Below, piece by piece: positions 7,444-15,226 of a stretch of 64,000 bases of DNA (position 1 is its first letter; every line of letters starts with the position of its first letter). A program made the translations under genes and the position numbers. The notes under the pieces are model-generated. The model had not been told where the DNA came from. It did no database searches and saw only the letters and a program-made list of their open reading frames with translations. Source of the DNA: Candidatus Zixiibacteriota bacterium (GTDB taxonomy: Bacteria > Zixibacteria > MSB-5A5 > DSPP01); contig JAKEHY010000016.1 of the NCBI GenBank assembly GCA_022614805.1, positions 1 through 64,000 on the forward strand, read 5' to 3'.

Positions 7444-9245
7444 TTCAACCTCTTTTTGGCGTCGGCAACGTTGCGCAAAAGCGCCTCGTTGTTGGGATAA
7501 CGCAAAAGCAAGGACTCCCAGACGTCCAGCGCTTTTTGATACTCGCCGGCGGTATAGGCCGCCAGCCCCTCGTTGTAGAGCCGCCAGGCCTCCGGGTCTT
7601 TTTGCAAATCTTCCAGCCGCGTGCGGGCTTCGGCGGCGGCGCGGATTTTTTGCAGGTAGGCCTGGGCCGCCGGCTCAGCCGGGCGGAGTTTGAGTGCCTG
7701 TTCGAAACTTTCCTGGGCGGCCAAAAGCCGGCCGGCCTCGAAATCGGCGATCCCCTTTTTAAGCAGGTCGGCCACTTTGATTTCCCCAGCCGCCATTTTG
7801 AAACGGGCCGAGGCCGTCGTGTCCGAGGGGTCCAAGGTTCCCATTTTCTCCCACGCCGCCAGGGCGTTTTCAAATTCTTTACGGTTGAAAGCGGCCCAGC
7901 CGGTTGAATCGAGGAGATTTTTGGCCGAGTCCAGGCTCTTTTGAATTCGGCCGGAAAGCTCCGCAAATTCGGAATCTCCCAGCCGGACCTGCTCTTCTAA
8001 AAGAGTTAGGGCGTTTTTGAAATTGCCCAGGGCGTATTCGGTCCGGCCGGACTCGAGCGCTTCCTGCCGGAGGCGCAAGCTTAATGCTTCCTGCTCCTTC
8101 GTTTCTTTTTCCACCTGCAAAAGATGTTCCAGCCGCGCCGCTTCCCTTTTCAAGGCCTCGTTTTCCGGGTCTATCCCCAGGGTCAACCGAAGATAGGCCA
8201 AGGCCGAATCATTTTGGCCGGCGGCGGCGAAAATCTCCGCTTTGGAACGATATTCTTCCAAGCGGGCGCGGTTGGCCCGCAGATAATTTTCACGTTCCTC
8301 CCTTTGCTTCTTTTCCCGGGCGATTTTTTCCCGCTCCCGGACGGGCGTTCCAAAGCGGAAGGAAAACCCGAAGCGGTGGCTGGCGGCCAAGCCTTCCGGC
8401 TGGGGCTTGAAGGCGTAGTCCAAACCGAGCCGATTATAGGCCAGCCCGACGCCGAAGGTTAGGTCCTCCCGGTCATAGCCTCCGCGTATAAAAAAAGAAC
8501 CCCGGTACGACATTTCCGCTCCGGCGTGCCAGGCCACGGGAGCATCTTCCGACTTTTCGGCATCCACGGCCGCACGGATGCCCACGAGGCTTTGACGCAG
8601 GGGCAAAAGATACGACGCGCCGGCTTTGAAATTGCGGGGAATCGACTCCTTGCTGTCTTTGAGCTTCAAATCGGAGGAAACCACGTCCTGGGCGTTCACA
8701 CCAAAAAATAGGCCCTCGTGCGGCTCGACCAGAACGCCCACATCCGCCCCGGCGGCGTTGGCCGAAAAGCCGGCCAAAGACTGGCCGTAAAGCTTAAAGC
8801 TCCCTCCCACGTGGATGAACTTAAACAAAGAATGTCCGTATGCCAACAGAATTTGGGTTTCTGAAAAAGAGACGGAGCCCATATCGACGGCGCGCTCATC
8901 CCGGGAAAAAATGCCATCCGTGCCGACGCGCAAAAAACCCAGAGCAAACGAGCCCGCCTTCACGGTGGGATAGGCCAGCCCGGCAAAATCATATTCGCTT
9001 CCTTCCGGCAGGGTGACGTGCGAAAAACCGAGTTCCCCGAACGAAAGCCGTGCCAACCCGGCCGGGTTCCAGAAAACGGCGGAGGCGTCATCCGCCACGG
9101 AAACGAAACTCCCCCCCATTCCCATGGCCCGGGTTCCGGCCCCGAGCAGAAAAAGAGACGAAGTGCCGGAACTTCCTTCCCGCCCAAAAGCTATCGAGCT
9201 TATCGAGCCGACGGCCAACCAAGCAGATAAAACGAGCTTTTTCAT
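7440..9245 (-). CDS. PorV/PorQ-like outer-membrane barrel fused to TPR domain
   Basis: I place the start at the ATG at 9245, which overlaps the upstream stop (ATGA, 9242-9245) and begins a clear signal peptide (KKLVLSAWLAVGSISSIAFG). Residues about 25-305 match PorV/PorQ-type barrels: GAGTRAMGMGGSFVSVADD, then SAVFWNPAGLA, and a late strand FGFSFRFG. In Bacteroidota PorV carries type IX substrates to the cell surface. Residues 345-601 are helical TPR units (FEQALKLRPAEPAAQAYL; YQKALDVWESLLLRYPNN). A periplasm-facing TPR tail on a PorV barrel is unusual. The neighbour upstream encodes a likely substrate. Confidence 0.75.
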   Translation of the reverse strand: MKKLVLSAWLAVGSISSIAFGREGSSGTSSLFLLGAGTRAMGMGGSFVSVADDASAVFWNPAGLARLSFGELGFSHVTLPEGSEYDFAGLAYPTVKAGSFALGFLRVGTDGIFSRDERAVDMGSVSFSETQILLAYGHSLFKFIHVGGSFKLYGQSLAGFSANAAGADVGVLVEPHEGLFFGVNAQDVVSSDLKLKDSKESIPRNFKAGASYLLPLRQSLVGIRAAVDAEKSEDAPVAWHAGAEMSYRGSFFIRGGYDREDLTFGVGLAYNRLGLDYAFKPQPEGLAASHRFGFSFRFGTPVREREKIAREKKQREERENYLRANRARLEEYRSKAEIFAAAGQNDSALAYLRLTLGIDPENEALKREAARLEHLLQVEKETKEQEALSLRLRQEALESGRTEYALGNFKNALTLLEEQVRLGDSEFAELSGRIQKSLDSAKNLLDSTGWAAFNRKEFENALAAWEKMGTLDPSDTTASARFKMAAGEIKVADLLKKGIADFEAGRLLAAQESFEQALKLRPAEPAAQAYLQKIRAAAEARTRLEDLQKDPEAWRLYNEGLAAYTAGEYQKALDVWESLLLRYPNNEALLRNVADAKKRLK

Positions 9246-12200
9246 TTTACCACCGCCAGCTTTTGCCTGACCACCTCGCCGGTAGCTTTCGAGCGGATGA
9301 CGGCGATGTAGACGCCATTTTTCACCATTTCCCCCCTGCCATTGCAACCGTCCCATTCAAGTTGGTTGACACCGGCGGCGCTGGCGTAGCTTTTTTCGAT
9401 GACCCGTTCGCCCGTCAAGGTGTAAATTTTCAACTCGACTTCCGAAGCGGTTGAAAGCCGGTAGGCGATTTGGATTTTTTCAGCTGGAGGAGAGAACGGA
9501 TTGGGATAGGTGACCAAAGAAGCGGCCAGCCCCGCGCCCGATGCGGTGGTGAAAATGGAGGAAGTGTACTCGAACGGACGGCCGTCCGCTTTCAACAGCA
9601 CCGCCGGCACGGCACCGCCGCCCGCAACGGAGTCAAAAGCTTCGATCCCTTCCGCATCGGTATGGAAGCGGAGGGAAACCGGCGACTGGGCTTCCGGCCG
9701 GATGGAAAGGGAAAAATTCTTCGTCTCCCTTGGCCCAATCAGCACCGGTGGAGAAAAGGCGAAAGCGAGGCTATTATCCTCTACCGTGGCGGCGGCGGAA
9801 TCAACGCCGTCCGAAAGGGTGGCCCGGTCAAAGGCGAAAATATTGTCCGGTGTGCGGAGTCCGCTAAGGCCGAAGGAAATTTTCTTTACCAGAAAAAGAT
9901 GGCTTCCGGTTGCATCGACATTGGTGAAACCGAGACGGAGAGGAGAACTCCATTCCCCGGCATACAAAAGAGGAGCCGGTTTCTCCAAAGCCGTAACCTC
10001 AAGGGCCAATTGAGCCGGCCGAATCCTAAAAGCAAACGCAACGGAGTCCAAAAGCGTTTGTGCCGGCAAGGCCGTGTTGGAATCGGCCGGGACTTGTGCC
10101 CAAGAAGCGACAATTCTTCCAGAGTCGATGATAGCCTGCGCCAACAGTTGAAAAACGGCCGGCTGGGTGAGGCTTATCGAGGCCGCCGAATCGGAAATAA
10201 AGGTCAAAATGGGGGGGACAACTCGCAATCGTACCTGGCCGGCGCTGACCGGTGCTTCCCCCAGATTACGCAGATGAACGGCCAAGGTAAGCGTTTGCCC
10301 AGCCACCAAGGTTCCGGAAGAAGAAGGCGCCACGATTTGGCCAGAAAGCTCCAAAGCGGCCCGGCGCTGACGCAGAACCGTGATTTGGCTCATTTTCAGC
10401 GTGACTTCGGCCGGAGCGGAGGAAATGGTGCCGTGGCCGGGTAAAACCTCCACCCGGTAGGTAACCGGACCCAGCCAGACCGAATCGGCCGGCACGGTCA
10501 AGCTTTTCTCCACAGTTTCCTGGGGGGCCAAAAACGGAACCGTAAGTGAAGTCAGCTGGCTATCCCCCGCCTTTAAGTAAAGCGAGGTGGCCGACAAACT
10601 TTCCGCCGAGGGATTAAAAAGCCGGACGCGAATGGGGAAAGAGCGGTCGCTGTTGACCCGGTTCGGGGAGGGGGTAACGGCCCAGAGGGTGTCCAGTATC
10701 AAACTGGGCTGTGGAAAAAGGGTAACGGAGTCCGGCAGGGTCAAAAGTGAATCCACGGCCAGCCCGTTTTCTACTCCGGAAAGTTGGACGAAGGGACTCC
10801 AGTTAAAAATCCCGTTCGACGGAGTTCGGGGAAACCCGGTAATCTGGAAATCAAGCTCGACTGGCGGGCCCGCGGCTATGGGGGTCGGAGACTGGAGATG
10901 GCCGAAAAGTGAGTCGGCATCGTGCGCCAAGATTAGCCGGGAAAGGGTGTCCGCTTCAAAAGCCGCCTGGCCATTGTTGCCAAACCGCAAGCGGAAGTTA
11001 CGAGTTGCTTCCAAGAGGGCCGTATCGGGAAAGAGAGAACCGGCCACGTAGTAAAGCTTCGAAGGGTCTTCCAGCCGGATGGAATCTCCCAGTGCAAAGG
11101 AGTCGGAGAGGCTCGTGCCATCCCGGCGGCCGAAAACGACCAAGGAGGCCGCAAAACTTCCGGAGGGGAAAGCCGCCGGAAAACTATCCGGCTGAAAGAC
11201 AACCGTGTTCTCGGCATTTTTGGGTAAAAGGGTGACCGCGGAAATTTTGAAAGAACGGAGATACCCCAACCGGTTAAAAACCAGGCGGGTGGCGGAATCC
11301 AGAACCACGTCAAAGTTGGACTGGTTAACCAAATTAAAGGAAAAAGGATACCTTCGACCCTTGGAAACCTTTTCAAAGTTCAACCCTTCGGCAGCGGGGC
11401 GCAGAAAGAGGGAATCGGCCACCGCCAGCGAGTCCAAAACGGGCGTGCGAATGGTTGTAAAGGCCGTGCCGAAGCGCCCGGAAAACTCCAATTGTACGGA
11501 AAACTTCCCCAACGGAAAATCCCCCGGAACGGCCCCCAAGGTCGAATAACTTCTCTTCTCCGAGGACGCCAGAGTGTCGGGCAGCGCGGGCAAAGAAAGA
11601 AAGAGCGACTGCCCGGCCGACAAAAGCCCAATCCCATCCAGGGTAAACGGGCCGGGGGACTGGTTGGCAACCCGGAAAGCGACGGAAATATGCTGGCCCC
11701 GTATGACGTTGGAAGGGACCACTGAAAAAGAGTCGACAAAAATCGAGCGGACTTCAACCGGCGAAGAGGTGCCCGTTTTGCCGCTTGCGCTGACGGCGTT
11801 GAAAATATAACTGCCCGCCGGGCCGAAGAAGGTGACACCCACAGTGGAGAGGTCGGCTGCGCCGGAAACAAAATCGGTCGGAGCTTTTAACACATTTCCT
11901 TCCCAACTGCCGGAAGGTTGGGAGAACAAAACCACGCTGTCGGAGGAAGCGTCGAAATTGTTCTTAAGATTGCCGAAGCGGTCCTTTGCAGTCAGCTTAG
12001 CAGGTGCCGAAAAGGGAACGCCGGAAGTTTGAGGGGAAGCGAGATTCCATTCGAACCTATCTAACCCGGCCGGGGAAACCAATATCGTATCGGAAGAAAA
12101 CCGAAGAGAGCCGGAGACGCCTTCCAGCACCGCTTTTTCCGCCCTGGGTAAAACCGCCTGCCCTTGCCCGGAGCCGTCGGTGACGGAGAGGAGGGGCAAG

Positions 12201-14035
12201 ACGGGGGCATCGCCGGAGGGGGAAATTCCGCCGCCGGATTTGAGGCCAACCTGAACCGAAAGGGAAACTGGATTGTCGTATGCGTCTTCGGCATTTTGGA
12301 CCGAAAGGTCAAAAGGAGTGCCCGCCGTAACATTGGGCGGAACTGAAAGCGAAAAGGAAACCGGAGGCCCGGGCAAAATTAAAAAAGGAGCAGGCGGCGA
12401 ACGCAACGAGTCGTTGCCGAAAGTCAAAGTTTGCGTTCCTTTGGTCAAAAACTTTACCGAAGCGCCGGGAAAAACAGGCCGGCCGGCGTCGGCTGTCGAG
12501 AACGAATAAGGAGTAGCCGCCGGATATCGCAGGAAGGCTCTGGAATCGGAACTGGAAAAATACCCGCTGCCGGTGAAATCGGTTTTCAAATTGCCGAAGC
12601 GGTCTTTGGCTTCGACGGAAAAGGCGGACACCGTGTCGCCGGCCGCCAAAGTATCCGGCAGAAACGACGTGGAAAATCCCCCCAGGGCGGCGGGGCGGAC
12701 GGTAATCGTGTCGCTGAAAGCCGAAAAATAGCCGTTGGAGCCGCGCAGGACGGCGGGCGCAGTGGAAACCAGCGTTTGCCCAGATTCCCCCGTGCCGTCG
12801 ATGACCACCACTGGATTGAAAGCCGACACGGCACCGTTAGGAGAGGGGCCGCCGCCCAAAACAGGAACTACGTTGACCGTACCGGAAGCGGGATTTCCGT
12901 ACAGGTCAACTCCGCCGGCGACGGTAACAGCGAACGCTTTTCCGGCGATTACCTCCGGCGGAGCGAAAAAAAAGAAATCGGACAGGTAGTTGGGTGCGAC
13001 CTGCACCGGGAGCGAAACGCCGGTTTTGCCGTCGGCGGATACAAAGACTTTTCGCGAACCCGCCTTTTTCAGCACGAACTGGCTGCCGGAAAAAGCGTGG
13101 CGTCCGTTATCCCGGCCGGGACCCACGGTGAAAACATACGGCGCGGGCAGAACCGCCAGCGGGTCATCGGAGGAAAAGAAAACCGTGTCGGAAAAATCGG
13201 TCACGGTGTTACCGAACTGGTCTTTGGCCGTGACAACGATGCTATCCCCGGCCGAACCCGGAAAGGGGACTCCGGCTACCGTCGTTTCCGGGGTACCTGT
13301 GACTTCAAAACCGGCCAATTCATCAGCGATTACGTTCAGCTTGAGCGGGATGCTGACCAGTGCTGCGTTCGATGCCAGAATTTCGACCCGACCGGCCCCG
13401 GTGGCGAAGAAGCGGTTGTCGAGAAAAATACCGCTTCCTTCCGAGCCGGGAGGGATTTTCCACTCGACCGAACGTGCGGCGGCCGGATTTCCAAAGCGGT
13501 CTTCCTGCACGGGGGAAAGCGGGGTGAATCGGCCGGCCCGAATGTCGGGTTCCGCCGGCGGAGTTATGGAAAGTTTCACCGCCATATCGGGAACAACTGA
13601 AAAAGGGGCGACGAAACGGGAAATCCGTTCTCCCCCCGGGTTGAAAAGTAAAACCTCGACTTGAAAAGTTTGTGCCCGACGCGGATTTTGAATTTTGTTC
13701 AACTCAAACATAACCGGCCGGCCGGGAAGAATGGAGCCGCTTTTGAAACCGCCCTCGACTTTCTGCCCGGCAACCTTTAAACCGCCGACCCTTAAATCCT
13801 TCGGGGAGCCGTCCGGAACGAAGGTTTCTACCGATTTGAGGGATTTGAGAGCAAAACCGTCTGGAAAGATAAACTGAAAGCTTCCTCCGGAAGGAATCGA
13901 AACATCGGAAATCAAAATCCGGTACGGCTCGGTCTTGTCCACGATGCCGGAGGCGGGGAAAACGGCGATTTCGGCATCCAGTCGCTGAATTCCCAAAAGC
14001 ATTATAATTATAAAACCCCTAAGCCCCTTTTTCAT
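9242..14035 (-). CDS. Giant exported Ig-repeat protein with type IX-like C-terminal sorting domain
   Basis: The protein has 1597 residues. A signal peptide (about 1-21) is followed by many Ig-like beta domains. Several carry the same signature: AKDQFGNTVTDFSDT, AKDRFGNLKTDFTGSG, AKDRFGNLKNNFDAS. This is the pattern of tandem invasin/filamin-like repeats. The middle (about 800-1400) resembles CARDB-type adhesive domains. The last 85 residues are a FlgD-like or type IX sorting domain: YPNPFSP, then YTLTGERV, then GVYIAVIRSK ending in KLAVVK. It is probably a surface adhesin or matrix protein. Both ends overlap neighbours by ATGA (mscS upstream, PorV downstream). Confidence 0.8.
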   Translation of the reverse strand: MKKGLRGFIIIMLLGIQRLDAEIAVFPASGIVDKTEPYRILISDVSIPSGGSFQFIFPDGFALKSLKSVETFVPDGSPKDLRVGGLKVAGQKVEGGFKSGSILPGRPVMFELNKIQNPRRAQTFQVEVLLFNPGGERISRFVAPFSVVPDMAVKLSITPPAEPDIRAGRFTPLSPVQEDRFGNPAAARSVEWKIPPGSEGSGIFLDNRFFATGAGRVEILASNAALVSIPLKLNVIADELAGFEVTGTPETTVAGVPFPGSAGDSIVVTAKDQFGNTVTDFSDTVFFSSDDPLAVLPAPYVFTVGPGRDNGRHAFSGSQFVLKKAGSRKVFVSADGKTGVSLPVQVAPNYLSDFFFFAPPEVIAGKAFAVTVAGGVDLYGNPASGTVNVVPVLGGGPSPNGAVSAFNPVVVIDGTGESGQTLVSTAPAVLRGSNGYFSAFSDTITVRPAALGGFSTSFLPDTLAAGDTVSAFSVEAKDRFGNLKTDFTGSGYFSSSDSRAFLRYPAATPYSFSTADAGRPVFPGASVKFLTKGTQTLTFGNDSLRSPPAPFLILPGPPVSFSLSVPPNVTAGTPFDLSVQNAEDAYDNPVSLSVQVGLKSGGGISPSGDAPVLPLLSVTDGSGQGQAVLPRAEKAVLEGVSGSLRFSSDTILVSPAGLDRFEWNLASPQTSGVPFSAPAKLTAKDRFGNLKNNFDASSDSVVLFSQPSGSWEGNVLKAPTDFVSGAADLSTVGVTFFGPAGSYIFNAVSASGKTGTSSPVEVRSIFVDSFSVVPSNVIRGQHISVAFRVANQSPGPFTLDGIGLLSAGQSLFLSLPALPDTLASSEKRSYSTLGAVPGDFPLGKFSVQLEFSGRFGTAFTTIRTPVLDSLAVADSLFLRPAAEGLNFEKVSKGRRYPFSFNLVNQSNFDVVLDSATRLVFNRLGYLRSFKISAVTLLPKNAENTVVFQPDSFPAAFPSGSFAASLVVFGRRDGTSLSDSFALGDSIRLEDPSKLYYVAGSLFPDTALLEATRNFRLRFGNNGQAAFEADTLSRLILAHDADSLFGHLQSPTPIAAGPPVELDFQITGFPRTPSNGIFNWSPFVQLSGVENGLAVDSLLTLPDSVTLFPQPSLILDTLWAVTPSPNRVNSDRSFPIRVRLFNPSAESLSATSLYLKAGDSQLTSLTVPFLAPQETVEKSLTVPADSVWLGPVTYRVEVLPGHGTISSAPAEVTLKMSQITVLRQRRAALELSGQIVAPSSSGTLVAGQTLTLAVHLRNLGEAPVSAGQVRLRVVPPILTFISDSAASISLTQPAVFQLLAQAIIDSGRIVASWAQVPADSNTALPAQTLLDSVAFAFRIRPAQLALEVTALEKPAPLLYAGEWSSPLRLGFTNVDATGSHLFLVKKISFGLSGLRTPDNIFAFDRATLSDGVDSAAATVEDNSLAFAFSPPVLIGPRETKNFSLSIRPEAQSPVSLRFHTDAEGIEAFDSVAGGGAVPAVLLKADGRPFEYTSSIFTTASGAGLAASLVTYPNPFSPPAEKIQIAYRLSTASEVELKIYTLTGERVIEKSYASAAGVNQLEWDGCNGRGEMVKNGVYIAVIRSKATGEVVRQKLAVVK

Positions 14036-15084
14036 AGTGTCCGGTTTTCTTTAAGCCAGACCTCCTTCTGGGCGAAACGTATTTTGGCATCCTTCAGCAA
14101 CTGCAGGGCACGCAGGCGCACCCCTTCAGCCGCAATTCCTTTTTTATCCAAATCGGAAACCCAGAAAAAAAGCGAAAATTCCAGGCCAGCCTCGGTCAAA
14201 TCGGAAAGCAAAAGGGCCGGCTCCGGTTCCCGCAAAATTCCAGGCGTGGCGGAAAGGGCCTTCTCGAAAATGTTTTTTGCTTTTTCCACCGGCGAATCGT
14301 GGGACAGAACGAATTTCAGCGAAACGCGGGCGCGCGGGTCGGGAAGGGAAAGGTTGGTGAGCCGGGTGCGGACCAGCTCCACGTTGGGTACGACCAGAAT
14401 CGAACCGTCGTCGTTCAAAAACCGGCTGGAACGCAGTCCGATTTCAACCACGATTCCGGATTCTCCGCTGGAGAGAGCCACCCTGTCCCCGACGCGGAAG
14501 GGACGGTCGGCCATCAAAATAAAACCGGAAATCATATTGGAAAGAGTATCCTGCGCGGCCAAGGCGAAAGCCAAAGAGGAGATGCCGGCGACGGCCAAAA
14601 GTCCCTTGATGTCGATTTTGAAATGGTCCAAAATCACCAAGAGCGCCAGAAAAAAGATTGCGCCTTTCAGAATACGGTTGAAAAGAATCACAAACTGGGC
14701 ATCCATCCCAGCCTGCGTGCGGGCCGCCAAAAGCCGGGAATACCAGGCCAGTCCGGCGGCCGCAAGACGGTAGAGCAGATAGACAACCAAGGCCACCGCG
14801 ATGATAAAAATCAGCGCATCCAGCCCGTTAAAAATCCAGCCGGCCACCCGGGTGGGATAGGTGGCTTTCAGCCGGTTGAAAACCGCCACCAGTCCGCAGG
14901 CGACAATCAGGTGAAAAACCGGCCAGCGGGAGGCAAAAAGGAGCTCGTCGGCCAGGGTCTTTCCTCTCTTCAGGAAAATTTGGGTGCGGGCCAAACGCAA
15001 AAAGAAGTTCGCCGCGGCGGCCGCCACGGTCGCAACCCCGAGAATGAGAAGACCGATTAGTACTTCCTTAAGCCATACCGGCAT
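14032..15084 (-). CDS. Small-conductance mechanosensitive channel, MscS family
   Basis: The 350-residue protein has three or four N-terminal membrane segments and the MscS pore-lining helix with its small residues (LAVAGISSLAFALAAQ, about 163-178). This is followed by FILMADRPFRVGDRV and the beta domain (GIVVEIGLRSSRF, then VVPN). Such channels open under membrane tension and release solutes on osmotic downshift. It is the first gene of the coupled operon that also encodes the surface protein, PorV and the partner-switching proteins. The link to surface stress sensing is inference. Confidence 0.9.
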   Translation of the reverse strand: MPVWLKEVLIGLLILGVATVAAAAANFFLRLARTQIFLKRGKTLADELLFASRWPVFHLIVACGLVAVFNRLKATYPTRVAGWIFNGLDALIFIIAVALVVYLLYRLAAAGLAWYSRLLAARTQAGMDAQFVILFNRILKGAIFFLALLVILDHFKIDIKGLLAVAGISSLAFALAAQDTLSNMISGFILMADRPFRVGDRVALSSGESGIVVEIGLRSSRFLNDDGSILVVPNVELVRTRLTNLSLPDPRARVSLKFVLSHDSPVEKAKNIFEKALSATPGILREPEPALLLSDLTEAGLEFSLFFWVSDLDKKGIAAEGVRLRALQLLKDAKIRFAQKEVWLKENRTL

Positions 15085-15102
15085 TTATCCCAATTTGCTC
15101 CT

Positions 15103-15130
15103 CCCCGCTCAGGGCGGAAGATAAGCGGGG
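15103..15130 (-). promoter_or_regulatory. Hairpin in the leader of mscS
   Basis: CCCCGCT (15103-15109) pairs with AGCGGGG (15124-15130). On the minus strand the 3' arm runs into a GGGGAGGAG purine stretch upstream of the mscS ATG, so it could mask a ribosome site. The distance to the ATG (about 13 bases) is long, so the role is uncertain. Confidence 0.25.
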
Positions 15131-15187
15131 AGAGAAACGAAGGCAAGAAAAACTAAGGTCAATCGCACGGTTGTTCCCACTTGGGGC

Positions 15188-15214
15188 TTTACTTTTGTTG
15201 TAAAAAGCTATTAT
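15188..15214 (+). promoter_or_regulatory. Possible promoter of the TolB/TPR kinase gene
   Basis: TTTACT (15188-15193) and TATTAT (15209-15214) are 15 bases apart, shorter than ideal. The -10 lies only 12 bases before the ATG at 15227, and no Shine-Dalgarno site is visible. The transcript might be nearly leaderless. Confidence 0.3.
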
Positions 15215-15226
15215 TAAATCCACCAA

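Noticed and set aside
12431-13600. Open frame of 389 codons antisense to the Ig-repeat protein
   Set aside because: It is low in hydrophobic pattern, repeats with the Ig repeats, and has no ribosome site.
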